Source of the DNA: Lagopus muta
Taxonomy: Eukaryota > Chordata > Aves > Galliformes > Phasianidae
Assembly (NCBI RefSeq): GCF_023343835.1
Contig: NC_064442.1
Location: 18,648,501-18,712,500, forward strand
Length of the DNA stretch: 64,000 nt
Reading direction: 5' to 3'
Of the stretch, positions 20,801-62,036 are shown piece by piece. A program made the position numbers and the translations under genes. Positions within the stretch are counted from its first letter, which is position 1. Each line of letters starts with the position of its first letter. A model generated the notes under the pieces. That model was not told where the DNA came from. It ran no database searches and was given only the letters and a program-made list of their open reading frames with translations.

Positions 20801-23513
20801 CTCATAGCAGCTGAAGGAATCAAATCCTGGCAGCTAAGGGTGAACAATTGCATTAAAATGCAAGCAGGGGAAACAAATATTCTGAAAGCATCACCCGTGA
20901 TCTTGTCAGGAGAGCTGCTCAGCACAGCCTGGTTAAAACTGGATTCAAAGCTCATCTGTTTCAAGAACCACTGCAGAAAACTCATTTTAGCACGGTTTGG
21001 TTTCAGAGGGTGATGCAAGCTTTCCCTGTGGTGGAACTGCTTTCATAGAAACCAGTCCTGGCAGACGAATCACTTGTATTCTGTGTCCTTTTGTAGTGTA
21101 TCTATGTGTGGAACTTAGTCCTTAGTAAAGCTCACCGTTCTCCGTTCAGCGCTGAGGTTTGTTTGCCTCTGCAGAAAAGTCCTTGCCCCTGCCACGAGGG
21201 AAATCCCCAGCGCTCGTGTCCTATGCAAGGCAGGGCCCACCTCGCTCACCTCGTCTGCCCGTGACCACAAGAGGGCAAACACGGCAGTGGCTGGGTGCTG
21301 CATCAGCCCGCATCCCGCTGCTCCTGGCTGAAGCAAGCTCTTGCTGCCCAGGCTTCGAGAGCTGCGGCGTCTCCTGTTTCTTCCCCGAGAGGACGTCAAG
21401 TCACAGTGCGCCTCGTGTAAGCGCTTTGAATTACCTTATTAACTGATGAACTTTTTTTTTCTGAAAAGGGAAACAAAATGTCCTAAAGCGGATGGCTTCT
21501 GCTTCCCTAGAAATTCAGCTCATTATTCTTTTCCATCTTATGTTTTCAGTTAGGAGGGAAAAATAAAACCAAAGCCAAAGTGAGAATTATGGCTGATGCC
21601 AGAAGCGGCTTTTGGAACGCAAGTGGTGCTTTCCAAATTGCTTCTGTGATTTGGTACAGGCCTGCTGAAGAACCCCTTGCTTATTTCAGTTGAAGGAACA
21701 GTCCAACCTCATTCCCATCACTAGAGAGCACAGAAAGCTTCTATAAATACACTGTGAATTTTCTGTATGCAAATACTGCCGCTGCAGCCCTCGGGAGGAA
21801 GAGGAGAGGGGACGGGACAAAGCAGTGCAGTAATATTTATTATCCAACATAATTACATATTTAAAAACACCTCCTCAGACACGAAGCTCCCTTCTGCTCC
21901 CTTCCAAAGCAGAAAGTAACAAGGTGCTACTGTTCTTATTCACAGAGAATTAATCATCTGCATAAAGCTCTGTACCTTTGAAGGAATATTTCTACCACCT
22001 TCACAGTGCCTCCCTCAGCAGCACGCCCCATCAGTAACACACAGCACTTGTCCTATAAGAGCCCCCAGCAGCCAAGAGAACAGGTGGCCCAGGTGGGACT
22101 GGGTGAGCACAGAGCCTCACGTGCCTCAGGCAGGCTGTGGTCCTGGTTCCTATGGCCACCTATGAGATGAGGCTGCTCCCCCAGAGTAGTTCCTTAATGC
22201 CACAGTCCTGAAGTTAAACCTACCCTCCTTACAACAAGCAGCTGGAGAAAAAAGCTCCCTGTGTCAGCTGTGCTGTGACCACTCTGTTCCACCTGCTGCT
22301 CCTTGAATGGAACTTCCCAAACCTGCCACCCATTATGGTAAGCCCAAACAATGACAAGCAATGGCTACAGAAAAATACACCTTGAACAAAAGCTTTAGGG
22401 GCTAGAGATCATTCCCAGCCCACCCCTGCTCTGTACTCCTGGCCTCCTGCACAGACACTCCTCGACACTGCAGTGATCTGCAGTGTAAGAAGTTTAATGC
22501 AAATGAAATAGCTGCACTGTACCTGAATTACACTGCAGCTCGTCTGGTTTGTTTCAGTTGGCGGCTGCTGCACAAAACCTCTGATTCCTTTTGCTCTAGC
22601 ACAAGGAAAGCGTTAAAGGAGTGCTGCTGCAGGGATGGATTGATAGAAAGCCAACCAGCAGAGGACAGAAGAAACGAAAAGAAGCCACATTTGAGGTAAG
22701 CAGGTAGTTTTGGCAATCAAAACAGACAAAGCAAAGGGATCTTACTTTTAGTGGCCCCAGGGGAGCAGGGCAACACTTTGGGTTCCTGCACTCTAAAAAC
22801 ACATCAACATCGCTCTGGATAAAAGCAGCTGGCCAGAAAGAGCTGCTGGAGGACGTTAAGGTATCCAGGGCCGTGGTCATGCTGCTTTTGCAGGCTGCTG
22901 CAGGAGGTTTCCATTACAAACCTCACTCCACTGGATGTGTCGATTATGAAACCATGAAAAAAAACAGGAGCTTATTTTTAAAAGCTCATCAGGCTTATTA
23001 GCATATGAGCTGAGCCTTCCTGAAGCCGCAGCTTCTTTGGGCTGAAAGCACTGCACTTTCTGCTTGGAAAAGCAAAATCCCAAGTCCCACAGCAGCACAA
23101 CTCTATGCAGAGGGGAGGAAGAGTGAAAACTACACTTACTTAACCCAGTTACTGGTTCCTTACGTAAAGCATGACAGGCTCAGCTTAGTTCCCCAGCACA
23201 GTTGTTTTGAGGGCCTGTGTCAAGCTCTGGATAAATCCCAGATGCAAAAAACTGACAGGAGTGGAGAAAGGAAGGCTAAGATTTTTCTCTTTGAGGATGA
23301 AGACGTTTCTCCAACATCTCAGTAGCACAGGGGCATTAAGATCTCTTGCTCTGCTCACCACAGGGCTACTTTGCCTTCTTGCAGCTCGCAGAACTGAATC
23401 TCCTGAAAGACTCACAAGGAGGACATAACTCCGTTCTTCAGAGCACGGCTGCAGCTTTACTGAAAGAAATTCAGCACTGCAGCTGACCAAGGCAAGCCTT
23501 CTCAGAAAAGATC
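17849..23513. other. ADPGK 3' UTR and convergent ADPGK-BBS4 intergenic interval
   Basis: No coding exon is recognised between the two converging stop codons and their probable 3' ends. The ADPGK 3' UTR occupies the left part and contains a G9 run (18,114-18,122) and an A/T-rich stretch near 18,917-18,942. The right part is unremarkable. Frames of 90-122 codons near 20,650-21,450 have no recognisable domain or splice context. Confidence 0.6.
19649..19654 (+). terminator. candidate ADPGK polyadenylation signal
   Basis: An AATAAA hexamer about 1.8 kb after the ADPGK stop, followed about 45-50 bp later by a GU-rich stretch (ggggcgttgtgtg). Another AATAAA occurs at about 20,345. Sequence alone cannot choose between them. 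Confidence 0.35.
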
Positions 23514-23519
23514 TTTATT
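23514..23519 (-). terminator. candidate BBS4 polyadenylation signal
   Basis: The + strand TTTATT reads AATAAA on the BBS4 strand, about 400 bp past the BBS4 stop codon. It is the first canonical hexamer I noticed downstream of the stop. Another lies much further on, at about 21,836. Confidence 0.55.
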
Positions 23520-23915
23520 TTCCCCAGAAACCAACCTTTCCCCCATGCTGGGCAATACTAATTCTAAAGGAACAACTTCAATCACAGGAGCACAGGGCTT
23601 CACTGAGCCTCATTCACCCTGTTTCTCAGCAAAGAACTTGGAATTTAGGACTGGCTGACTCCTGTGCCGCTGCACACTCCCTGCTGAGCCGCCATCCTCC
23701 CCACTCCTGAGGAAGCAAGGTGTGACTGCACTCGCAGCAGCCACGCAGTGTCCTCTGCTGATTGCCTCAGTGACTCCCGGGACCAGGCAGAGACCTCGTG
23801 CTAAAATCACTGACAGAAACGCCAGCTCTACGCTAACTGACAGCAGGATGAAGCCACTCCAGGTCACAGGAGGCCGGGTCCCCTGGCCTGCAGGTCAGGC
23901 CCACGCCTGCCCATC

Positions 23916-55060
<31,145 letters not shown>

Positions 55061-55078
55061 GGCGGCGGGAGGAGCGCG

Positions 55079-55092
55079 GTTGCCGCGGTGAC
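55079..55092. promoter_or_regulatory. RFX X-box match in the BBS4 promoter
   Basis: GTTGCC-GC-GGTGAC fits the X-box consensus RYYNYY-N(1-3)-RRNRAC at every position, and its complement also fits. It lies about 19 bp upstream of the BBS4 start codon. X-boxes bound by RFX factors are a known hallmark of ciliary genes, including BBS genes. Binding here is inferred, not shown. Confidence 0.7.
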
Positions 55093-55386
55093 GGGGCGGG
55101 AAGGCGCGGCCGTGAGGGGAGCGGTGGGCGGCACCGGGAGGGGCGGGGCGGGGCGGGCAGCCTCCAAGCAGCGCGGGGAGGCCGGGCGGCCGTCGGTTCA
55201 GGGCTGCGATCAGGACCGCGCTAAGGCCCGCCCGCACTCAACACGACGGCGGCTTCCTCCATCGAGCCCCGCCCTCACGCGCTCCGCCGCGCTGCCGGGG
55301 AGCGTCCAACCGGCGCGGGGAGCCCCGCCCGCCCCCCCTCGCCCGGCGCCGCTCCGACGGCAGAAGGGCGGCGCGGGTCGCGGCGC

Positions 55387-55632
55387 AACATGGCGGCGCT
55401 GCGGGCGTTCCCCGGAGCCGGCCCTGCCCTGCGGAGCCGCCCTCGGCCCCTCCTCCCCCCGGAGGCCGCACAGAGCTCGAGGCCTGGCGAAAAATACCAC
55501 AGGAGGAGTTCCTATACAGGAGTAGATTTAATAAAACCACCACCAATCGTTTACTTTAACATAGCTCTTGTTACAGAAATCATAAAAATGGACTCAGCAG
55601 CTAGCTCATTAGTTCTTTCCCCTTTGAATTGA
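55387..55632 (+). other. YY1-like site and possible divergent ORF at the BBS4 island
   Basis: AACATGGCGGC (55,387-55,397) fits the YY1 promoter motif and includes an ATG in good context that opens an 80-codon + strand frame (55,390-55,632), divergent from BBS4. The predicted product (starts MAALRAFPGAGP) has no domain I recognise, and its second half looks AT-driven and random. A divergent non-coding transcript is more likely than a protein. Confidence 0.2.
55527..55532 (-). terminator. candidate ARIH1 polyadenylation signal (ATTAAA)
   Basis: An ATTAAA variant hexamer on the - strand about 1.5 kb after the ARIH1 stop. It is the alternative to the nearer AATAAA at 56,905-56,910, which is embedded in a T-run and may be spurious. 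Confidence 0.25.
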
Positions 55633-56591
55633 AAAATACCCCCTCGATTTCAATTTCTACTGCGCTAGATGGAGTGTTAAGTAGCGGCCGGGACACCGCG
55701 CCCGGTAACTGAGCCCAAAACAAACACAAAGACAATTCCATCATCTCTCCTTTTCAATGTTTACGACTCTTATAACGTAAGTGAAACTGAACAGCAAGGA
55801 ACGCTCCGTTGGACAGATGAGAGGGGATGGGAGAGGAGATCCACAGCCGAAATCTTGCCATAGTCTTTGGAGAAGTGGTGCAAAATACCCCTCCTTTTCC
55901 TGCCTCGGAGTTCGGAGAAATAAGAAAACAACTCTAAGCACACACACACACAGCTCCTCCAGGCCAAGAGCATCCTGTGTGCGTGGATGGGAACAGCAGA
56001 GCTGGGCTGGGGCAGGTCAAGCAGTACCAGTGTGGGGAAGGGAAAAAAAAAAAGGCAAAGCATCCTGAATCACAACATACACCCTTCATGAATGCAATGC
56101 ACACCTGGATACCGAGTGCCAGGAGCTGAGGGGGAACAGGTCCGTCACCAGCAACGGGCACAGAACGACGGACGTAAAGGAACTGCATGAGGAGAACTCC
56201 AGTTTCTCTGGTGAACGCCTTCAAAAATAAGTCACTCCGCCAGCACACGCTTCCCCCACCCCATCCCAGGGAAAACAGAACAAGAGGAAAAAAAAAAATA
56301 AAAGAAAAATCAAACTGAAAGAAAATGCACAGCAAATAGACATAATCTTGAAGATTTTTAAAGAATAAATATTTTTTTTGTAATTAAACATTATGCAAAC
56401 ACGTGCCACGCTTGCTCTTTGTCCATGCATATGCGCTATATACAACTTTGAAAAATACTGTGTTGTCCTCTTTTTTTTTTTTCTGTTTTAAAAGTCATAT
56501 ACAAAGTTTTTTTTCCTTGCTGTGTACCCCCCTCCTCCCCTCCCCAAAAAGTCATCTTTACAAGGAGCCAATCAACATTCATCCATGTACT

Positions 56592-56613
56592 GGGGGGGGG
56601 GGGGAGGGGGGGG
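56592..56613. repeat. poly-G tract (G13-A-G8)
   Basis: Within the presumed ARIH1 3' UTR, where the mRNA strand would be C-rich. Further G5-6 runs follow at 56,620-56,650. The + strand could form a G-quadruplex. Confidence 0.95.
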
Positions 56614-57065
56614 CAGAGAGGAGGAGGGGGGCAGGAGGCATCCCCCCTTACCAAAGTACATCAAAATGGCTGGTTTGGACATGAAAAGCAGTGTCAAGAA
56701 ACTGTTTAAATTTCATCTGTACTACACACAGGAAAAGAAAGATAGAAAAGAAAAAGGAGTCGGCTTGGAAATGAAGCTACGTTACAAGTTAAAGTTGGAG
56801 GGTTGTTTTTTTTTTGTTGGTTTTTTTTCTTTTTTTAGTGAGTCTGTCACACTCTTATTGGCCGCCTAGAATACTGTTGTACAATGGTTTATCTACCTTT
56901 TTTTTTTATTACAATATAATTTACTTAAATTTTCCGTTAACAAAACAGAATCCCGGTTCTACAGACCAGCGGTGTAACAGGCGCAGTGCCTTGTGTGTGT
57001 TTTTTTAATCGCATGAGCGCTCTAGATGGTAAAAGTTTCAGAGTTCGTTTAATGCGGGGCCACTC

Positions 57066-57150
57066 TCAGTCCTCAATGTACTCCCACAGGTCCTTCTCGT
57101 AGCCTTCATGCACGTGCTGCAACAAAACCCTTCGTCGACTCTCGCAGTAT
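57066..57150 (-). CDS. ARIH1: ARIH1 terminal coding exon (aa 530-557)
   Basis: Acceptor CTCTGCTGCAG. It encodes [16 protein letters not shown] and ends DLWEYIED, identical to the human C-terminus as I recall it. The stop TGA is at 57,066-57,068. Confidence 0.96.
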
Positions 57151-60100
57151 CTGCAGCAGAGGGGGGACAGCACAGAGAAAGCAGGTTAGGAGGCACAGTT
57201 CTTTCCCAGCGTTGAGTAATGCAAGCCTAAATTAAGCCTTGCTTCCAAAAGGGGGTATCCCCTGAGAAGGGCTTTATAGTTGTAGCCAGTTAACAGCGCT
57301 AATTAAGACTTCAGTTACTCCAGTCACTCGCTCCAGGTCCCTGGTTGAAAAAACATCATGCAAATTTAGAGAGTTTCCCCATGCAAAAGCATCCCCGAAG
57401 TCCCTGGAGCTGATAAATAACTGAATAATAGAGCTTTAATAACTGAAAAATGAAGAAGTGGCAGCTGCTAGTTGGAAAAGCCAAAGCACAGTTTAGCACT
57501 GACACCTGAAATGAGAGAGAGCGCGCTCAGAGGAGAGCTGGCGCACGACAAACCCAGAGCAGGCCGGGCCAAATCTTGGGAATGCTGACCCTGCTTGGTT
57601 CCCAATGGATGTGGCCAAGCACTGAGAGCAGACTACAGGAAGGGGACTGGCCTGGCTGCAAGAGAAGCTTCACCCCCTAACTCCAGTGCCTTGCAAACTC
57701 TTTACACCTACACTCGTTTCAACTGATACAGCTGCAAATAAACTGATTCCAGATTTCGGTACAGTCCTACCAGAAAGAATGATAGTGAGGAAAAGGGATT
57801 TCATAGGAACATATCAGAAGATGCCATATTCATTTTGAGTGCGATAGCCAACTAAAAAGATAAAAGCAGAAAAAACATTGAAAGTGTTCAGGCTCCAGGA
57901 GCAAACTATAAATGAGCAGCTCTAACACTGTTAGTTTCTAAGCTCTAACACTGCTTAGTACCTGATCAGATGGGGCAGATTTATGTGCACAGAACTGCTC
58001 TGTCTCTTCCCCTTGCTGTCAGCTGCTGCAACACAAGCCATCACACACAGAGTCCCATTGATTTAACAAAGCATGTGATAGCCAACGTGCAACAGTTCCT
58101 GCTTTCCCAACTTCAGTTCCTTTGTAGTGATGGGGGTTTAATCCTGCTTTCCAGAAGAGCTTTTGTAAAGCAGGAGATGAGCTTCCCAGTTCTTCAAACC
58201 CCACCTGCCCACCTCAGTAACATCCTTGGTTCCAATCTTGCATTGTTACTCCGTAAGCAGTACACAAAGAGCACTGTGCAGGACATGGTTAAGACGTGAC
58301 CAAACGAGTTAACTGGGACCTGCACAGGCTTGACAGATATGCACGGGCTTTCCAGAAATACGAAGGCAGGCTTGGGATGCTGTTTTCAGGCAATTCAAGC
58401 TATATCACACTCTAATTTCTTCTGGATAGATGTAATCATTCCTAGAAGAGCATTCAGTTTCACAGGACCTAAAGCAAACAGCCAACCTGGCCTAATGGCC
58501 ATTTATCAAATGCCTCCTGTGAGCCCTGTCCAGTGCTGCCAGCCCGCACAGCAGAACGGCTTACTGGCCCACTGCAGGCTAATGGCTGCTTCCAGTCCTC
58601 ACGCCGCCTTCATCACTACAGCTTACGCTACTTGGGCACAGTTCTTCCCCAAGTTGGATGCAAGAAATTTGGTGACTTTGGCAAAACGCCTCAAAAAAAA
58701 AAAAAAAAAAAAAAGAAGTCATAATCCTGTGACTCATTCGCATCTTACATCTTTGTATTTTTCCACTGCGCAAAAGCAATTCCCCCAGGACTACAAAGAG
58801 CACTGGCACTTGTATCACCTGGGCCCTCGCTCTCCTGCTCTCTCCCTGAGTTCTCTCCCTTTTCCTCAGTACAGCTTTTCTGCACTCGCTTTTTGCTCAA
58901 GGGACGTGCTGTGCAAGCAGACTCAACAGACAATGGAAAGAGCTGACTGCTTTATTACAGCAGCTTGACCTAGGCCAAAATTGTGGGTTGGGAACAACAA
59001 AGTCACTCCTTGTTCTCCCTAGACCTGCCTGCGCAGGTCTGTCTCAGCCCTGGCCACTCCTCAGCGCTCCTTCTGTGCAGTGCAAGGAGAGCCACTGCTT
59101 TTGGTCACCAGATGTCAGGGGCTGGCACAGGGCACTGCTCTGCTGTGGCTCAGGGGCAGGCAGAGGATCCCAAAGCACAGCAGGAGGCTGACACCACACA
59201 GGACATGACTGGAGAAAAGGCCAACTTGGCGAGGTGCCACACCACAGCATACCACAATGGATGACAATACAGTAGGAAGGGCAGCTCTGAGATAGCTGTT
59301 CAGGAACAAACCTGTACTTATCCTGTACTTTCTGCTTTATGTCTTGCAGCGAATCTTGGGAGATATCTCGCTCAAGGTACCCAGAAAGCACCTCTGTAGC
59401 ATTCTCTAAATCTGCTTGGTTATTCTGCAAAGACAAGAGAAGAAAAAAAAAGCATTTCTTAGGAGGAAGAAATTTCTTTCATCAGTCCAAATGAAAGAAA
59501 AAACAGGATGAGTGAAACTGCATAATATTCAGGTAACCTGGTCTGAGAACCATGAATGAAAGAGCAGAAATTTCATCCTTTGATCAGAACAGAATCTGTG
59601 TATTTACCAACAAGTCTTATGTCTTTCTCAATCTGGAATACCTTGGCAAGCCTGAAAAGTCTTTTCCTTACTAGCAGTACAGTGTGGTACAGGCCAAATT
59701 ATCTCCCATTGTGTCCCTTGTGTATTTGTTTATCCTCAGCATTGGCAAAGCCTCTGCTGACTCCTAGTACAAGCACTGCAGCATCAGAGCACAGCTTGGA
59801 CTGCTGCTCAGTAGTTCTGCACACAGCCCAGAAGCCTTCTGCTTGGGTTGTGCACCAGCAAAGTATTGTTTCAAATCAAACAGCTAACAGTTTCACCTGC
59901 AAAGCAGATCATTTAAATCTCCAAGTGCAATTTTAATGATAATGCCCTTAGAAAGAGACCAGGGAAATGCAAAACACCAGCTTTCAGCTTTTGCGCATTC
60001 TTTGCCAGTTCAAAGCCAGAACTTTGATCCTTTTTCTTATTTCAGAGTGTGGCAACTTGCAGCTCCGCCTCCTCTGCCAGCAGAGCACCTACACAATGCC

Positions 60101-62036
60101 TCGCAGGGCTGCTGTACTGCAGACAGAAAATTCAGAAAACTTCCACGCAAATGGAGAGAACCATTTCTCCAAACTGAAAACCCCTATTTCACTCATCTTT
60201 GTTATCTGAGCTCCTGGGAACCACGTTTGCTCCTACCTCAAAGATAATGGACTGATTATTCTTTTTGAGGTAGAAGGCAAAGACGTAAGTGTACATGAGT
60301 GTGGCACGACACTGGCAGAGGACGTCGACTGCTTTCTTCAGGAACTGCACCTCAATCCACGACATGTTGTGCTGCTGCATTTCCTCCATCTTCTGCTTCA
60401 CCTGAGCATAGAGCTTGTGCTCAAAGCGCAGGCTCTGCATGTGGTTCATATAGCGGTTGCAGTAGAACAGGTACCTCTGCAGGGCTGCTCTGGATCTCTG
60501 TGTTAATTCCCATTAGGAAGAAAGAAAACAAATAGTTAAAACAAAGTAACGGCTGCGAGAGAAGTAAGCCCTTCACAAGGCTCTTCCTGACACTAAGAAG
60601 AAGCTTCCTCGCCAAAGCAGTTTCCACTCCTCTCGCTGGCCAACAATGTGCAGCACTGTTAACCCCCATTCTGTGCCCAGAGGAGGGGCCAGACCCATTG
60701 CAGCTTGCTGTCATGTGGCGAACTTCCCAGCACAGCTGCAGCATCTTCACTCCCAGCCTCAAAAATAATTAGAATCACACTGCTGGAGCCTGAAGTTTTT
60801 AATTTCAGCCTCCCATCTCAAGTTACGAGGGCTTAAATGCTTCCAGTGTCATGACAAACAGCCAGAAGCAGATTTTCCTTTTTTGGCTATTAAGGAACTC
60901 TAATTAAACATTTATGGTGGTTGTGTTAAGAGGGCAACCTTAGGTTGCCTAGGCACGTCGATTACAAGGCAGGGGAAGATGCCACGTGCTATGCAGTACA
61001 AGAGATCCAAGATGACTCAATACGCAATCATTAATCTCATTTTCTTCTCACTGACAGATCAGCTGAGAACAAGGACAACATGGGCATGGTTCAACTTGCA
61101 CACAGTCTGCACAAGGGCAGCACGCGTCAGGCCAAGCCGTCCTATCTGCAGGAGGTGGGGCTGCAGGAAATACTTGGGTTCTTGGCTGTAACGGTACTTT
61201 GACAGAGGTGCAGGAAATGATTTCTGCAAGCTGCAGCACACAGCACGCAATTCCTCCCCATTAAAAGTTAGCAGGGGTTTTGGCTGTGCTAGCCATATTC
61301 ACAAAGCAGTTCAATGTAGCTGCAGCTTCGCTCTCAATTTCTCCTTACGTCAGGTCTCCAAGTATAATTAGTGGAATAACTGAAGTCTATGCTGTATAAC
61401 TTAAAGTCTGCTGCGCTTAAACACTTCAGGATTAGCATTAAGAACTCTGCAGCAAAGAGCATTTTCCAAAGGGTGCTGGGATTGCTGTCTGATCTGCAGT
61501 AAGATGACTTCATGCAAAGAGCTGCTATGAAATAGACAAGGCAGCACGACAGATAACAGCTGAGTTACCACGCTCTTTAAAATGGGCTAAAGTGATTTTG
61601 AACCTTACACAAGGCAAGAATTCAAAGCTGCTGGTGCCTTCTGGATTCATGCCCAAATTCAGGAAATTCCTTGGGGCTGATGTCTGTTTAGAGACAGCCC
61701 GAAAGAACGGCACAGAGTTGATTTCCCTTACCACCAAAGGTTATGGACTCACCTCCTGCGCATCCCTTGCTGCCTTTGCATCATCCTCGTTGTAACGATT
61801 GCAGTTGTACCTGTAACAGGGACAAAGATGCCAGACTCCAGTTCAAACAAATGCTCTTTTTCTCATGGCTTCCTCACCTCCCCACTGGCCCACTTCCAAA
61901 CTCACCAGGCAGATCCATGAGGCTCCCAGGGGCCCAAACACACCCAGCAGAACTCAGCTTTGCAGTTCTGGTTCCGACAGACCATGTGGTTGCAGCCCCC
62001 GTCCTTCTCAATGGTGACGTGGCATTTTGGGCATTC
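57066..62036 (-). CDS. ARIH1: ARIH1 (HHARI), RBR E3 ligase, C-terminal 215 aa, 5 exons
   Basis: ARIH1 is a RING-between-RING ubiquitin ligase. It takes ubiquitin from UBE2L3 onto a RING2 cysteine and is activated by neddylated cullin-RING ligases. Coding exons here: 62036-61906, 61810-61753, 60497-60237, 59424-59312, 57150-57066. Together they encode 215 aa plus stop, exactly human residues 343-557 if numbering is conserved. RING2 shows the metal ligands C344, C347, C362, C367, C372, C375, H382 and C389, with the catalytic C357 in GGCNHMVC. The Ariadne domain keeps F430, E431 and E503, the residues reported to hold the human enzyme autoinhibited. The N-terminal UBA-like, RING1 and IBR exons lie beyond base 64,000. 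All four complete introns are GT-AG and phase-compatible. The protein is near-identical to human as I recall it, so it appears functional. Confidence 0.96.
58693..58714. repeat. poly-A tract (A22) in the last ARIH1 intron
   Basis: A perfect A22 on the + strand. Upstream sequence is unique-looking and I recognise no retroposed gene. The tract produces the lysine run in a long + strand frame (58,330-58,968), which I regard as a chance frame. Confidence 0.95.
59312..59424 (-). CDS. ARIH1: ARIH1 Ariadne-domain exon (aa 493-530)
   Basis: Acceptor GTCTTTGCAG, donor ACAG|GTTTGT. It encodes [20 protein letters not shown], with the autoinhibitory E503 in ENATE. Confidence 0.95.
60237..60497 (-). CDS. 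ARIH1: ARIH1 Ariadne-domain exon (aa 406-492)
   Basis: Eighty-seven codons, phase 0 at both ends (TTAACACAG acceptor, GAG|GTAGGA donor). It contains [16 protein letters not shown] with F430 and E431, and [15 protein letters not shown]. Confidence 0.96.
61753..61810 (-). CDS. ARIH1: ARIH1 exon (aa 386-405)
   Basis: Acceptor TGTTACAG, donor GAG|GTGAGT. It encodes [19 protein letters not shown], including the last RING2 metal ligand C389. The intron separating it from the RING2 exon is only 95 bp. Confidence 0.95.
61906..62036 (-). CDS. ARIH1: ARIH1 RING2 exon (human-numbered aa 343-386)
   Basis: Acceptor TGTCAACAG, donor CTG|GTGAGT. It encodes [20 protein letters not shown] and the rest of RING2. 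The catalytic Cys codon is at 61,992-61,994. Confidence 0.96.

Larger units (their letters stand above)
55093..57065 (-). other. BBS4 upstream region and ARIH1 3' UTR
   Basis: No coding exon is recognised. The right part, with long T/A and G runs, is most simply the ARIH1 3' UTR. On the ARIH1 strand, possible poly(A) hexamers are AATAAA at 56,905-56,910 and ATTAAA at 55,527-55,532. The second would put the ARIH1 3' end only a few hundred bases from the BBS4 promoter. Confidence 0.6.

Noticed and set aside
20650-21018. Overlapping 110-122 codon frames downstream of ADPGK
   Set aside because: Frames occur on both strands over the same DNA with random-looking products, and this is probably 3' UTR or intergenic sequence.
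58693-58714. Poly-A tail of a processed pseudogene
   Set aside because: No gene-like body or target-site duplication is recognisable beside the tract, so it is treated as a homopolymer.
58330-58968. 212-codon + strand frame in the last ARIH1 intron
   Set aside because: It runs through an A22 tract that makes a poly-lysine block, has no recognisable domain, and is antisense within an intron of a real gene.
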